Shown piece after piece: positions 8,809-19,309 of a DNA stretch of 64,000 nucleotides. The number at the start of each line of letters is the position of its first letter. Position 1 is the stretch's first letter. The notes beneath the pieces were generated by a model. It saw only the letters and a list, made by a program, of their open reading frames with translations, made no database searches and was not told the origin of the DNA. Where the stretch lies: positions 558,001-622,000 of the forward strand of contig NZ_RHHV01000005.1 in NCBI RefSeq assembly GCF_003710905.1. Reading direction: 5' to 3'. This DNA comes from Brevibacillus parabrevis. GTDB taxonomy: Bacteria > Bacillota > Bacilli > Brevibacillales > Brevibacillaceae. Made by a program: the position numbers and the translations under genes.

Positions 8809-9327
8809 ATTAGCAAGGATCAAATGTTAATCAACGAAGCGATCCGTGCCCGTGAAGTCCGTTTGATCGGTGCTGACGGGAGCCAATTGGGAGTCGTACC
8901 TTTTAGGGAAGCGTTGCGCATTGCCCAGGAAGCCGAACTGGATCTGGTAAACGTTGCTCCTACAGCCAAACCGCCTGTTTGCCGTATCATGGACTATGGA
9001 AAGTTCAAGTACGAGCAGGCGAAAAAGGAGAAAGAAGCACGGAAAAACCAGAAGATCATCGAGCTGAAAGAAGTGCGTTTTTCGTCCAACATCGAGGAAC
9101 ACGATTTTCAAACCAAGCTTCGCAACGTCCGCAAGTTCTTGGAGGATCATCACAAGGTGAAGTGTACGATCCGTTTCCGTGGACGTGAAATCACCCACTC
9201 CGAAATCGGCCTTGGCGTTATGGAACGTGTGGCTGCCCAGTGTGAAGATCTCGCTACGCCTGAGCGTAAACCGAAGATCGAGGGCCGCAGCATGATCATG
9301 ATTCTGGCTCCGAAAGCGGAAAAGTAA
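8809..9327 (+). CDS. infC: Translation initiation factor IF-3 (AUU start)
   Basis: Binds the 30S subunit and proofreads the initiator codon. The chain has the N-terminal domain ([20 protein letters not shown]), the lysine-rich linker ([18 protein letters not shown]) and the C-terminal domain ([23 protein letters not shown]). The start is read as ATT at 8809, with GGAGGTG 7-8 nt upstream. The in-frame TTG at 8791 lies before that ribosome binding site and has none of its own. AUU starts are a hallmark of infC and let IF3 repress its own translation. 172 aa, first gene of the infC-rpmI-rplT operon. Confidence 0.95.
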   Translation: MSKDQMLINEAIRAREVRLIGADGSQLGVVPFREALRIAQEAELDLVNVAPTAKPPVCRIMDYGKFKYEQAKKEKEARKNQKIIELKEVRFSSNIEEHDFQTKLRNVRKFLEDHHKVKCTIRFRGREITHSEIGLGVMERVAAQCEDLATPERKPKIEGRSMIMILAPKAEK

Positions 9328-9357
9328 GATAGTAGTTTAGACAGGAGGATTTTTCAG

Positions 9358-9555
9358 ATGCCTAAAATGAAAACCAACAAGGCTGCTGCGAAACGTTTCA
9401 AAAAGACTGGAAGCGGCCAATTGAAGCGCGACCGCGCATTTGGTAGTCACTTGTTCGCTAACAAATCGACGAAAGCCAAGCGCCACCTGCGCAAAGCTGC
9501 ACTCGTTTCCAAAGGCGATCAAAAACGTATTGAGCAAATGCTCACTTACCTGTAA
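9358..9555 (+). CDS. rpmI: Ribosomal protein L35
   Basis: A 65-residue, very basic protein starting [20 protein letters not shown], the L35 signature. It is a structural part of the 50S subunit. It follows infC by 30 nt, with AGGAGG upstream, in the conserved infC-rpmI-rplT order. Confidence 0.97.
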
Positions 9556-9646
9556 GTTTTTGTATCACTACACACATTACGCAGCATGAGCTCCCTAAGC
9601 GCCTAGCAGTAGGCCGCCATGCTGGAAAGACCAGGAGGAGTTTAGT

Positions 9647-10006
9647 ATGCCAAGAGTAAAAGGTGGCATTGTTACACGCCGTCGTCATAAGAAAATCTTG
9701 AAGCTGGCGAAAGGATACTTCGGTTCCAAACATCGCCTGTTTAAATCCGCTAATGCGCAGGTAATGAAATCCCTGCTTTATGCATACCGCGATCGCCGTC
9801 AAAAGAAACGCGACTTCCGCAAACTGTGGATCACTCGTATCAACGCGCAAGCTCGCTTGAACGGTCTGTCCTACAGCCGTTTGATGCATGGCCTGAAAGT
9901 GGCTGGCATCGAAGTGAACCGCAAAATGCTGGCTGATCTGGCTGTTAACGACAAAGCTGCGTTCAACGAACTGGCAACAGTTGCAAAAGGCAAGCTGAAC
10001 GCTTAA
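9647..10006 (+). CDS. rplT: Ribosomal protein L20
   Basis: A 119-residue basic protein beginning [20 protein letters not shown], with [16 protein letters not shown] near the C-terminus, the classic L20 sequence. It is needed for early 50S assembly and in Bacillus represses this operon through the leader. A 91-nt gap after rpmI contains AGGAGG and some potential for base pairing, but no second promoter was recognised. Confidence 0.97.
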   Translation: MPRVKGGIVTRRRHKKILKLAKGYFGSKHRLFKSANAQVMKSLLYAYRDRRQKKRDFRKLWITRINAQARLNGLSYSRLMHGLKVAGIEVNRKMLADLAVNDKAAFNELATVAKGKLNA

Positions 10007-10020
10007 TCAGCTGCATCACG

Positions 10021-10059
10021 AGCCGACCTTTTCCCCGTGGGGAGATGGTCGGCTTTTTT
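10021..10059 (+). terminator. Terminator of the infC operon
   Basis: AGCCGACC...TGGTCGGCT stem with inner CCCC/GGGG pairing, followed by TTTTTT. Confidence 0.85.
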
Positions 10060-10274
10060 GCATATAACGGCCTTTCCCTTTTTCCAGACGCAAGACAGCA
10101 TGTACAGACGGGAGTAGTCAAACGGCTATTGACGCCAAAAAATGGGCGTGGGACGTAGGGGCACTTCCGTCTCAGGTTGGAGAGAAAAACAATCTTCCGT
10201 CCGTGTCGGAGGGACTGCCTCCTGCCATACAATAAAAGTGTCAAAGGAAAACATTGGATAGGGAGAGATTATAT

Positions 10275-10508
10275 ATGAAAAAGCAAAAATGGATGATGAT
10301 GATGGGTGCTACTGCGGTTGTTTGTTCGGCGCTGTTCGTTCCGGGAGCATTTGCCAAAGAAAAAGACGATGCCTATGTAGCACCAGTCGTTTTCGTGACA
10401 GGCGCACCGCTTGTGCAAAAAGTGGATCAAGTCAAAAATACGATTCCTACGAGCAGCACATTTATTATCCCGCCTGCCAAAGGCGATGTGAAAGTAGAAA
10501 AGAAATAA
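10275..10508 (+). CDS. Small secreted protein of unknown function (77 aa)
   Basis: The N-terminus MKKQKWMMMMGATAVVCSAL and following VPGAFA form a clear signal peptide with probable cleavage after AFA (AFA/KE). The mature chain is about 50 residues with Val, Pro and Lys-rich tail (GDVKVEKK) and no cysteine. The start at 10275 has GGGAGAG about 7 nt upstream; the in-frame TTG at 10254 does not. CATACAATA at 10226-10234 resembles a sigma-K -10 box, but no matching -35 is seen. I do not recognise the family. Confidence 0.7.
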   Translation: MKKQKWMMMMGATAVVCSALFVPGAFAKEKDDAYVAPVVFVTGAPLVQKVDQVKNTIPTSSTFIIPPAKGDVKVEKK

Positions 10509-10526
10509 CAGCGAAATACCGCGAGG

Positions 10527-10565
10527 AGCGATCAGGCATGATGTCTGATCGCTTCGTTCATTTTG
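10527..10565 (+). terminator. Weak terminator after the secreted protein gene
   Basis: Perfect 9-bp stem AGCGATCAG/CTGATCGCT (10527-10535 and 10545-10553), followed by TCGTTCATTTT, a poor T tract. Confidence 0.45.
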
Positions 10566-10662
10566 GCGTGGGCGATGCAGTTTTGTCGGCAGGACGAATC
10601 TCCACTTCCGGATTTTCCACATATGATGGTGGGTGAATCCTAGCAGGAAGGGAGTTTCGCTG

Positions 10663-11364
10663 ATGAGCAATCGCCAGAGGATGGCGGATGAGGAATTGCA
10701 GGTATGGGCATACCGGATGGAAGCCAAATTGCCACAGGATGTGCTGGTTCTGGCGGTAGAAAACTTCGCAGGCAATCTCGTCCTCGCCTCAAGCTTTGGT
10801 GCTGAAGATGTGGTGCTGATCGACATGTTGCACAAACTGGCGCCGACCATACCCGTCTTTTATCTCGATACGAACAAGCATTTTGCCGAAACCTACGAGA
10901 CGCGGGACAAATTGCAAGAGCGTTACCAGACCAAGTATATCCAGGTGTTGCCACAGATGACGCTGGCTGAGCAGGAAGAGAAGCATGGAGAAAAATTATG
11001 GGAAACCGACCCGAATCTTTGCTGCCAAATTCGCAAGGTAGAGCCATTGCAGCGGGTTTTGTCCGGCTACGACGCGTGGATTACAGGAATACGACGCGAT
11101 CAGGCGCCAACACGCGCCCATGCGAAAAAAGTGGAATGGGATGACAAATTCAATCTGGTGAAGTTTAATCCGCTTGCGGACTGGACGATGGATCAGGTGT
11201 GGGAATATATACATGCAAATCAGGTCCCTTACAATCCGCTGCATGATCGCCACTATCCGAGCATTGGCTGCAGTGTGTGCACCCGGCCTGTCCTCCCGGG
11301 GCAAGATCCGCGTGCAGGGCGCTGGGCCGGCTTTGACAAGACCGAGTGCGGTCTGCACAAGTAG
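10663..11364 (+). CDS. cysH: Phosphoadenylyl/adenylyl-sulfate reductase CysH
   Basis: Reduces activated sulfate to sulfite in assimilatory sulfate reduction. The protein has the adenylyl-binding core ([24 protein letters not shown]) and two Cys pairs, [12 protein letters not shown] and GCSVCTRPV, that bind a 4Fe-4S cluster, which points to the bacterial APS reductase type. The catalytic Cys is in the C-terminal ECGLHK. The start at 10663 is supported by AAGGGAG 8 nt upstream; the GTG at 10633 has none. sat begins 22 nt after the stop, so both are co-transcribed. 233 aa. Confidence 0.93.
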   Translation: MSNRQRMADEELQVWAYRMEAKLPQDVLVLAVENFAGNLVLASSFGAEDVVLIDMLHKLAPTIPVFYLDTNKHFAETYETRDKLQERYQTKYIQVLPQMTLAEQEEKHGEKLWETDPNLCCQIRKVEPLQRVLSGYDAWITGIRRDQAPTRAHAKKVEWDDKFNLVKFNPLADWTMDQVWEYIHANQVPYNPLHDRHYPSIGCSVCTRPVLPGQDPRAGRWAGFDKTECGLHK

Positions 11365-11386
11365 GAGAGGAAGAGGGGGAGTTGGC

Positions 11387-12538
11387 ATGCAAACGATCTT
11401 GCCGCACGGCGGAACACTTATCAATCGGCTGGTGAACCAGGCGGAAGCGGCAGACAACGCAAGTGTCAAAAAAGTGATCACGATAGACGAATGGACCTTG
11501 TCCGATCTCGATTGTTTGGCGATTGGCGCCTTTTCGCCGCTGACAGGCTTTATGAACGAGGCAGACTACCGCTCTGTCGTCGAGACGATGCGGCTCGCAG
11601 ACGGGACAGTGTGGCCTTTGCCGGTAACGCTTGCTGTCGATCCGCTCGTGTATGCGGACATTCAGCCGGGAGACAGGGTGCTGTTGCGCGGGGAGGATGG
11701 GGAGGATTATGCGGTTCTTCACGTGCAAAGCTGCTATGAGCCGGACAAGGAACGGGAAGCGAGACAAGTATTTCGCACGGCCGATCAGGCGCATCCGGGC
11801 GTGAAGAAGCTTGCCCAGAAGCCGGGCCTGTATGTGGGCGGTCCTGTGCAAGTGCTGAAAAGACCGAGGCCAAAGCGCTTTGCCGAGTATTATTTGACGC
11901 CGGAGGAAACGCGAGAAAGCTTTGCCAGACAAGGCTGGAAAACGGTGGTCGGCTTTCAGACGAGAAATCCCGTCCACCGGGCGCACGAGTACATCCAGAA
12001 AGCGGCGATGGAAATCGTTGACGGGCTGTTTCTCAACCCGTTGATGGGGGAGACGAAGTCGGACGATATCGATTCGCAAGTGAGAATGAAAAGCTATCTC
12101 GCCCTGCTGGAAAATTACTATCCGAAACAGCGCGTGCTGCTCGCCGCCTTTCCGGCAGCCATGCGTTATGCGGGGCCGAGAGAGGCGGTTTTTCACGCGC
12201 TCGTCCGCAAAAACTACGGCTGCACGCACTTCATCGTAGGCCGCGATCATGCAGGAGTCGGCGATTACTACGGGACGTATGACGCGCAGCACATCTTTTC
12301 TGCGTTTGAGCCAGGCGAGCTGGGTATCCAGCTTTTGTTTTTCGAACACAGCTTTTACTGCACGGCTTGCCAGGGGATGGCGACCGCGAAGACTTGCCCG
12401 CATGACGCGAGCTTGCACCTGACGCTTTCCGGGACAAAAGTGCGCGAATTGCTGCGCAGCGGCAAGACTCCGCCCCCGGAATTTACCCGCCCGGAAATCG
12501 CCAGCATTTTGATCGAGGGTCTGCGCGAACAGAGATAA
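11387..12538 (+). CDS. sat: Sulfate adenylyltransferase (ATP sulfurylase)
   Basis: Makes adenylyl sulfate from ATP and sulfate, the substrate for CysH just upstream. The ATP-binding block [11 protein letters not shown], the second block [12 protein letters not shown] and the Cys-rich segment [16 protein letters not shown] are typical of the homomeric prokaryotic enzyme. Start at 11387 with GAGGGGGAG upstream, giving 383 aa, which is standard; the much longer upstream frame overlaps cysH and is not used. No APS kinase gene is adjacent, consistent with direct APS reduction. Confidence 0.95.
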   Translation: MQTILPHGGTLINRLVNQAEAADNASVKKVITIDEWTLSDLDCLAIGAFSPLTGFMNEADYRSVVETMRLADGTVWPLPVTLAVDPLVYADIQPGDRVLLRGEDGEDYAVLHVQSCYEPDKEREARQVFRTADQAHPGVKKLAQKPGLYVGGPVQVLKRPRPKRFAEYYLTPEETRESFARQGWKTVVGFQTRNPVHRAHEYIQKAAMEIVDGLFLNPLMGETKSDDIDSQVRMKSYLALLENYYPKQRVLLAAFPAAMRYAGPREAVFHALVRKNYGCTHFIVGRDHAGVGDYYGTYDAQHIFSAFEPGELGIQLLFFEHSFYCTACQGMATAKTCPHDASLHLTLSGTKVRELLRSGKTPPPEFTRPEIASILIEGLREQR

Positions 12539-12562
12539 ACGTGTTCCCAAAACAGGGGGAAG

Positions 12563-12590
12563 GGACGGCAGTGCCGTTCCGTTTCCTTGT
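12563..12590 (+). terminator. Possible terminator after sat
   Basis: GGACGGC-AGT-GCCGTTC hairpin followed by CGTTTCC. It is compact but has a poor T tract, so it is only a candidate end for cysH-sat. Confidence 0.35.
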
Positions 12591-12710
12591 CCAAAACGGG
12601 GACAAGCCGGAATAAAAATGTATCCGCTTTCACGCAAAAACCGCGCCGTTCCGCCATTTTCTATTGAGCACTCGTTCGGACGAAAGTCTAGTAAAATCTT
12701 TTTGTTTTCG

Positions 12711-12739
12711 TTGACACCCCAAAAGTGCCTAGCTATAAT
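12711..12739 (+). promoter_or_regulatory. Strong sigma-A promoter of the ilv-leu operon
   Basis: Perfect TTGACA (12711-12716), 17-nt spacer and perfect TATAAT (12734-12739). Predicted start near 12746, so the leader is about 400 nt. Confidence 0.88.
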
Positions 12740-12767
12740 CAGACGTAACACTTTATTTTCTGACAAC

Positions 12768-12788
12768 AACAATATTAGAAATATTGTT
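12768..12788 (+). repeat. Perfect palindrome between the ilvB promoter and its T-box
   Basis: AACAATATT (12768-12776) and AATATTGTT (12780-12788) form a perfect 9-bp inverted repeat around AGA. A second TATAAT (12788-12793) abuts it, but no -35 stands at the right distance. It may be an operator just downstream of the start site. The match to the CodY box (AATTTTCWGAAAATT) is 10 of 15, not enough to name the regulator. Confidence 0.5.
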
Positions 12789-12794
12789 ATAATA

Positions 12795-13090
12795 GCAGGC
12801 TATGACGAGGATGGTGCACGTCTCCCCTTTTACAGAGAGCCCTGATTGCTGAGAAACGGGTATCGGGTACGTTGCATTGCTCACCTCCGAGCTGTTTTGC
12901 TGAAATGTGCGTAAAATCACATAGTAGGCAAAACCGATTAACACCCGTTAGCGTGTTACAGTCCGCATTTATTGTGACTGGCTGAGATCGGCTGACCGTG
13001 AGGCGCCGATAAAGTTGGGTGGTACCGCGAACCCTTTCGCCCCAAAAGACATGGAAATCGAACCGTGTCGGGGCGAAAGGGTTTTTCTAT
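12795..13090 (+). promoter_or_regulatory. T-box leader of ilvB (leucine, CUC specifier)
   Basis: The T-box element GGTGGTACCGCGA (13018-13030) is followed by a long terminator (CCCTTTCGCCCC with GGGGCGAAAGGG, then TTTTT near 13082). Stem I base pairing of GAGG (12807-12810) with CCTC (12884-12887) puts CTC-A (12880-12883) in the specifier position, so the leader should sense uncharged leucine tRNA, as in the B. subtilis ilv-leu operon. Confidence 0.9.
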
Positions 13091-13145
13091 GTGTCTATAG
13101 GTATTGTTTATAGGTACCTGTTGAGAAGTGGGAGGAGGAGAGGAA

Positions 13146-14882
13146 ATGAGTGTTGAAATGGCCGAATTGCAGAAAAAGAACGGCATGCCACCGATCCAGT
13201 TCGGTGAGGAAGTGACAGGAGCAGAAACGCTTCTGCGCTGTTTGATCCTGGAGCAGGTCGAGTACATTTTCGGCTATCCAGGCGGAGCGGTTCTCCCGAT
13301 CTACGATTCCTTGTACGGGAGCTACTTCAAGCACATTTTGACCCGCCATGAGCAAGGCGCTATCCACGCTGCTGACGGATATGCCCGCGCCACTGGCAAA
13401 CCGGGCGTATGTATCGCCACTTCCGGGCCGGGGGCGACCAACCTCGTAACGGGAATTGCGACAGCCCAGATGGACTCGGTTCCGCTGGTGTGCATCACCG
13501 GAAACGTAGCCCAGTCGTTGATCGGAACAGACGCGTTCCAGGAAGCGAACATTACAGGGATCACGATCCCGATTACAAAGCACAGCTACTTCGTCCGCGA
13601 TATCCGCGATCTGCCGCGCATCGTGAAGGAAGCGTTCCACATCGCAACGACAGGACGTCCGGGTCCGGTGCTCATCGATATTCCAAAAGATGTGGCGAAT
13701 GCGACAGCGCCGTTCACCTACCCGGACAAAGTCGAGATTCGCGGCTACCGCGACACGCTCGTGCCGACAGACGAAGAAGTGCAAGCATTTGTTACCGCGA
13801 TTGGCGAAGCGAAGCGCCCGGTCATTTTGGCAGGCGGCGGCATCATCGCCTCGAAAGCCGAAGCAGAGCTGCTCGCTTTTGCCGAAAAGGCTCGCATCCC
13901 TGTCATCAACACTTTCATGGGTCTTGGCGGTTTCCCTGGAACGCACGAATTGGCGCTCGCCATGCCGGGCATGCACGGAAACTACACCGCCAACCAGGCG
14001 CTGCTGAACGCAGACTGTGTCATCGGGCTGGGCGCGCGTTTCGATGACCGGATCACGATGGGCCGCACAAAAGAATTTGCGCCGAAAGCTCGCATCGTTC
14101 ACGTCGACATCGATCCGGCAGAGCTGGGCAAAAACGTGGAAACAGCCGTAACGGTGGCTGGAGATGTCAAAAGCACCTTGGCCAAAGCGATTCCGGTTGC
14201 CCGCACTTGCGATTCCGAAGCGTGGATCAGCCAGTTGAAAGAATGGCAAGCCCAGTATCCGTACAAGTACAAAAAAGACGGCGACGTGCTGAAGCCGCAA
14301 GCAGTCATCGAGCTTCTGTACAGCTCCACAGATGGGGAAGCGATCGTCACAACAGACGTTGGACAACACCAGATGTGGACAGCACAATACTACAAGTTCA
14401 AGCATCCGCGCTCGTTTATCTCTTCCGGTGGCCTCGGCACGATGGGCTTCGGCTTCCCGGCAGCGATCGGCGCACAGATCGCGCATCCTGATCGCACAGT
14501 AATTTCAGTGGTTGGCGATGGCGGCTTCCAGATGACAAACCAGGAGCTGGCGATTGTCTCCCAGTACAACATTCCGGTGAAAGTCGCGATTGTGAACAAC
14601 CAGTGCTTGGGGATGGTTCGCCAATGGCAGGAATTGTTCTACGACAATCGTTACAGCCAAATCGATCTGACGTGCAGCCCGGATTTCGTCAAACTGGCGG
14701 AAGCGTACGGAGTCAAAGGATTGCGTGCAACCACACCAGAGGAAGCGGAAGCGGTTTGGGCAGAGGCGCTCAAGCATGATGGGCCAGTCGTAGTGGACTT
14801 CCGCGTCGCGCAGGAAGAAAACGTATATCCGATGGTAGCGTCAGGCGACACATTAGATCAGATGGAATTGGGGGACGATTAG
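13146..14882 (+). CDS. ilvB: Acetolactate synthase large subunit
   Basis: A thiamine-diphosphate and FAD enzyme that condenses pyruvate (or pyruvate and 2-oxobutyrate) in branched-chain amino acid synthesis. Visible are the N-terminal catalytic Glu region (YPGGAVLPIYDSLY, RHEQGAIHAADGYARA), the FAD middle domain and the TPP/Mg motif GDGGFQMTNQELA...NN. ATG at 13146 with GGAGGAGGAGAGG upstream; the GTG at 13128 precedes that site. 578 aa. First gene of ilvB-ilvN-ilvC-leuA-leuB. Confidence 0.96.
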   Translation: MSVEMAELQKKNGMPPIQFGEEVTGAETLLRCLILEQVEYIFGYPGGAVLPIYDSLYGSYFKHILTRHEQGAIHAADGYARATGKPGVCIATSGPGATNLVTGIATAQMDSVPLVCITGNVAQSLIGTDAFQEANITGITIPITKHSYFVRDIRDLPRIVKEAFHIATTGRPGPVLIDIPKDVANATAPFTYPDKVEIRGYRDTLVPTDEEVQAFVTAIGEAKRPVILAGGGIIASKAEAELLAFAEKARIPVINTFMGLGGFPGTHELALAMPGMHGNYTANQALLNADCVIGLGARFDDRITMGRTKEFAPKARIVHVDIDPAELGKNVETAVTVAGDVKSTLAKAIPVARTCDSEAWISQLKEWQAQYPYKYKKDGDVLKPQAVIELLYSSTDGEAIVTTDVGQHQMWTAQYYKFKHPRSFISSGGLGTMGFGFPAAIGAQIAHPDRTVISVVGDGGFQMTNQELAIVSQYNIPVKVAIVNNQCLGMVRQWQELFYDNRYSQIDLTCSPDFVKLAEAYGVKGLRATTPEEAEAVWAEALKHDGPVVVDFRVAQEENVYPMVASGDTLDQMELGDD

Positions 14883-14883
14883 G

Positions 14884-15390
14884 ATGCAACAACATACCAT
14901 CGCCGTACTCGTCAACGATCACCCCGGCGTTTTGACCCGAGTCGCTACCTTGTTCGGGCAGCGCGGCTATAACATCGACAGCATCACGGTGGGCGGAACA
15001 GAAGAACAAGGTCTGTCCCGGATGATTATTACCACAGGCGCAGATGACCGTCAGATTCAACAACTGATGAAGCAGCTGCAAAAACTGATCGATGTCATCT
15101 CGGTGACGAACCTCAGCGAAAATCCTTATGTTTCCAGAGAGCTGGCGCTGATCAAGGTAAGTGCTTCGCCAAGCCAGCTGGCAGAGCTGAACGGGATCGT
15201 CGAGCCGTTCCGCGCCGCGATCGTCGATGTCGGGCCGACTTCGCTGATCGTGCAAGTGACGGGTGACACCGAAAAAATCGACGCGCTGCTTGTCCTTTTG
15301 CAAAGCTATGGGGTACTCGAACTGACCCGCACCGGATCAGTAGCGATGGCGCGCAGTATTGTTCCAGCAACAGCCGCAGCAACGGTTTAA
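14884..15390 (+). CDS. ilvN: Acetolactate synthase regulatory small subunit
   Basis: A 168-residue ACT-domain protein (HTIAVLVNDHPGVLTRVATLF, GYNIDSITVG) that binds valine and controls the large subunit. It begins one base after the ilvB stop, so translation is likely coupled. Standard length; also named ilvH in Bacillus. Confidence 0.95.
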   Translation: MQQHTIAVLVNDHPGVLTRVATLFGQRGYNIDSITVGGTEEQGLSRMIITTGADDRQIQQLMKQLQKLIDVISVTNLSENPYVSRELALIKVSASPSQLAELNGIVEPFRAAIVDVGPTSLIVQVTGDTEKIDALLVLLQSYGVLELTRTGSVAMARSIVPATAAATV

Positions 15391-16470
<1,080 letters not shown>

Positions 16471-16526
16471 GGATCGTTACAAAGAGACATATATAATGTA
16501 GGAAAAAATGTGGAGGTGAAAAGTTC

Positions 16527-18062
16527 ATGCGGACCATTGAGATTTTTGATACGACATTACGTGATGGGGAGCAGTCTCCGGGCGTCAACATTAGCACGAA
16601 CGAAAAGGTGGAGATCGCCCTCCAACTGGAAAAGCTGGGCGTAAACAGAATTGAGGCCGGCTTCGCGGCTGCTTCCCCGGGCGACCAAAAGTCTGTGGCC
16701 GAAGTGGCGAAGCGGGTGAAAAACTCCACCATCGTAAGTCTCGCACGTGCCGTCAAAGACGACATGGATAAGGCGTACGAAGCGCTGCGCAACGCGCAAA
16801 ACGCATCCCTCCACGTCTTTCTTGCAACCTCTCCGATCCACCGCCAGTACAAACTGAACATGAGCAAGGAGCAAGTCCTTGCTCGTGCGGTGGAGGCAGT
16901 CACGTATGCGAAAAAGTATTTCACGGAAGTACAATTTTCTGCTGAGGATGCAGCGCGTACAGAGATCGACTTTTTGGCCGAGGTAGTGGAGGCAGTCATC
17001 AAGGCTGGGGCTACGACTGTCAATATTCCGGACACGGTTGGCTACATGACGCCTTATCAGTACGGAAACATTTTCCGCGAGTTGAAAAAGCGCGTGCCGG
17101 CTACAGACGGAATCCGCCTGAGCTGTCATTGCCACGATGACCTGGGAATGGCTGTCGCGAACAGTTTGGCAGCGGTAGAAGGCGGAGCGACCCAAGTGGA
17201 AGGCACGATCAACGGGATCGGTGAACGCGCCGGCAACGCTGCTTTGGAAGAAGTCGCGCTCGCTCTTGAGACTCGCAAAGATTACTACCAGGCGACAACC
17301 AAGCTGCACTTGAAGGAAATCGCGCGGACCAGCCAGCTGGTGAGCCGTTTGACCGGAATGATCGTGCCGGGCAACAAGGCCGTCGTAGGAGCGAACGCTT
17401 TTGCGCACGAATCCGGTATCCATCAGGATGGCGTTTTGAAGGAAGTTACCACCTACGAGATTATTCGTCCAGAGTCGGTCGGCTTCAAGTCAAACAAACT
17501 GGTTCTCGGCAAGCACTCGGGCCGCCACGCCTTCAAGGAAAAGCTGGTGGAACTGGGCTACCACCTCGACCAAGAGGAAGTAAACGCCGCTTTTGCCGCA
17601 TTCAAAGCATTGTGCGACAAGAAAAAGGAAATTACGGACGACGACATTCTTGCCTTGATCGATACCAAAATCGTTCGCGGCCAGGAAGCGTTCCAGCTGG
17701 AATCGGTTCAACTCGCCTACGGCAACATTTCCGTGCCGACCGCCAGCGTTCGTCTCAAGCGGGCTGACGATTCGGTCGTAGAAGAGGCAGCGATTGGCAA
17801 TGGTTCTGTCGATGCGATCTACAAAGCGATCGACCGTGCGACTGGAGAAGAAGTCACTTTGATTGACTACAAAATTCTTTCGGTAACGCACGGCCAGGAT
17901 GCGCTCGGCGAAGTGTATGTCCGTCTGCAACAGGGCGAGCTGACGGTTACGGGCCGTGGAGTCAGTACGGACGTGCTGGAAGCGAGCGCGATTGCCTATA
18001 TACGCGCCATCAACAAAATTTTGGAGCGTCGCGGGGAATCGGTGCCAGTGGCTGTGAACTAG
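16527..18062 (+). CDS. leuA: 2-isopropylmalate synthase
   Basis: The first committed step of leucine synthesis, condensing acetyl-CoA with 2-oxoisovalerate. [14 protein letters not shown] at the N-terminus and [14 protein letters not shown] (metal His ligands) mark the TIM-barrel catalytic domain. The [12 protein letters not shown] block follows, and residues about 390-511 form the leucine-binding regulatory domain, so feedback inhibition is expected. 511 aa; GGAGGTG upstream. Confidence 0.96.
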   Translation: MRTIEIFDTTLRDGEQSPGVNISTNEKVEIALQLEKLGVNRIEAGFAAASPGDQKSVAEVAKRVKNSTIVSLARAVKDDMDKAYEALRNAQNASLHVFLATSPIHRQYKLNMSKEQVLARAVEAVTYAKKYFTEVQFSAEDAARTEIDFLAEVVEAVIKAGATTVNIPDTVGYMTPYQYGNIFRELKKRVPATDGIRLSCHCHDDLGMAVANSLAAVEGGATQVEGTINGIGERAGNAALEEVALALETRKDYYQATTKLHLKEIARTSQLVSRLTGMIVPGNKAVVGANAFAHESGIHQDGVLKEVTTYEIIRPESVGFKSNKLVLGKHSGRHAFKEKLVELGYHLDQEEVNAAFAAFKALCDKKKEITDDDILALIDTKIVRGQEAFQLESVQLAYGNISVPTASVRLKRADDSVVEEAAIGNGSVDAIYKAIDRATGEEVTLIDYKILSVTHGQDALGEVYVRLQQGELTVTGRGVSTDVLEASAIAYIRAINKILERRGESVPVAVN

Positions 18063-18139
18063 AAAGAAAGCGTATTGGATAGGAACAGGAACCAGCAAGG
18101 AACGAAAAACCATTACAGAAAAGAAATGCGGGATAAACG

Positions 18140-19234
18140 ATGAAGAAAAACTATCGCATCGCCGTTCTTCCTGGTGACGGTATCGGACCGGAGATCATGC
18201 AGGAAGCAGTCAAAGTCCTTCAGCTTGTAGGAGAGCGCGAAGGCGTTACATTTACGTGCGAGGAAGGCCGAATCGGTGGAATTGCCATCGACACGGACGG
18301 AACTCCTTTGCCGGAAGCAACCGTCACATTGACGAAGCAAGCTGACGCTGTGCTGCTTGGCGCAGTAGGCGGACCGAAGTGGGATCAAAACCCGGGACAT
18401 CTGCGCCCGGAAACTGGCCTCTTGGGTATTCGCAAAGCGCTTGGATTGTTTGCCAACATTCGCCCGGCGACCATGCACAGCTCGCTCGTCGACGCCTCTT
18501 CGCTCAAGCCTGAAGTGGTTTCCGGCGTAGACCTGATTGTCGTGCGCGAGCTGACTGGCGGCATTTACTTCGGGGAGAAAAAGCGCTACGACGGCCCGAA
18601 CGGAGAAGTAGCGGAAGATCAGTGCATCTACAACGAAGCCGAAGTGGAGCGAATCATCCGCGTGGGCTTCGATATCGCCCGCAAGCGTCAAAAACGTCTC
18701 GTCTCCGTCGACAAAGCGAACGTCCTGGAAAGCTCCCGCCTCTGGCGCAAAGTAGCCGAACGCGTTGCAGCCGACTACCCTGATGTAGAGCTGTCGCATC
18801 AGCTGGTCGATTCGTGCGCGATGCAGCTTGTTCGCGCACCGAAGCAGTTTGACGTCATCGTGACGGAAAACATGTTTGGAGACATTTTGAGCGATCAGGC
18901 GGCTATGCTGACCGGATCGATCGGAATGCTCGCTTCTGCCAGTCTGGCAGCGGGAAGCTTCGGTCTGTACGAACCTGTGCACGGCTCCGCGCCTGATATT
19001 GCCGGAAAAGGCATTGCCAATCCGCTGGCGACGATTCTTTCCGTAGCGATGATGCTTCGCCTCTCGCTCGGCATGGATGAGGCTGCGGCAGCGGTCGAGA
19101 ATGCCGTGTGGGCCGTTCTTGAGGCCGGACACCGCACAGGCGATATCGCAGCAGATCCGAGCAAAGCGATTGGCACCGTGGCAATGGGCCAACTGGTTCG
19201 CGACGAGCTGTCCAAACAGTTGCAGCATAAGTAA
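18140..19234 (+). CDS. leuB: 3-isopropylmalate dehydrogenase
   Basis: Oxidises and decarboxylates 3-isopropylmalate with NAD. N-terminal [24 protein letters not shown] and the C-terminal [20 protein letters not shown] are diagnostic. 364 aa. It is the last gene of the operon: a terminator follows, and leuC and leuD, which usually come next, are not in this window. Confidence 0.96.
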   Translation: MKKNYRIAVLPGDGIGPEIMQEAVKVLQLVGEREGVTFTCEEGRIGGIAIDTDGTPLPEATVTLTKQADAVLLGAVGGPKWDQNPGHLRPETGLLGIRKALGLFANIRPATMHSSLVDASSLKPEVVSGVDLIVVRELTGGIYFGEKKRYDGPNGEVAEDQCIYNEAEVERIIRVGFDIARKRQKRLVSVDKANVLESSRLWRKVAERVAADYPDVELSHQLVDSCAMQLVRAPKQFDVIVTENMFGDILSDQAAMLTGSIGMLASASLAAGSFGLYEPVHGSAPDIAGKGIANPLATILSVAMMLRLSLGMDEAAAAVENAVWAVLEAGHRTGDIAADPSKAIGTVAMGQLVRDELSKQLQHK

Positions 19235-19254
19235 GCAAAAGCACGAAAAAGATG

Positions 19255-19298
19255 AAAAACCCTGCCGCAGCGTCCCAATGGACAACTGGCAGGGTTTT
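19255..19298. terminator. Bidirectional terminator between leuB and ktrB
   Basis: AAAACCCTGCC and GGCAGGGTTTT form an 11-bp stem, serving the convergent leuB and ktrB genes. Confidence 0.85.
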
Positions 19299-19309
19299 CG
19301 TTCGTTCAT

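Noticed and set aside
10226..10234. Sigma-K promoter (CATACAATA) before the small secreted protein
   Set aside because: The -10 fits, but no AC motif or other -35 is found at the right distance.
11165..12772. 535-codon minus-strand frame over sat
   Set aside because: Antisense shadow of sat and cysH, crosses two gene boundaries, no start signal.
12768..12788. CodY box in front of ilvB
   Set aside because: Only 10 of 15 positions agree with the CodY consensus; the palindrome is listed without a named regulator.
13095..14486. 463-codon minus-strand frame over ilvB
   Set aside because: Antisense shadow of ilvB with Cys/His/Arg-rich nonsense composition.
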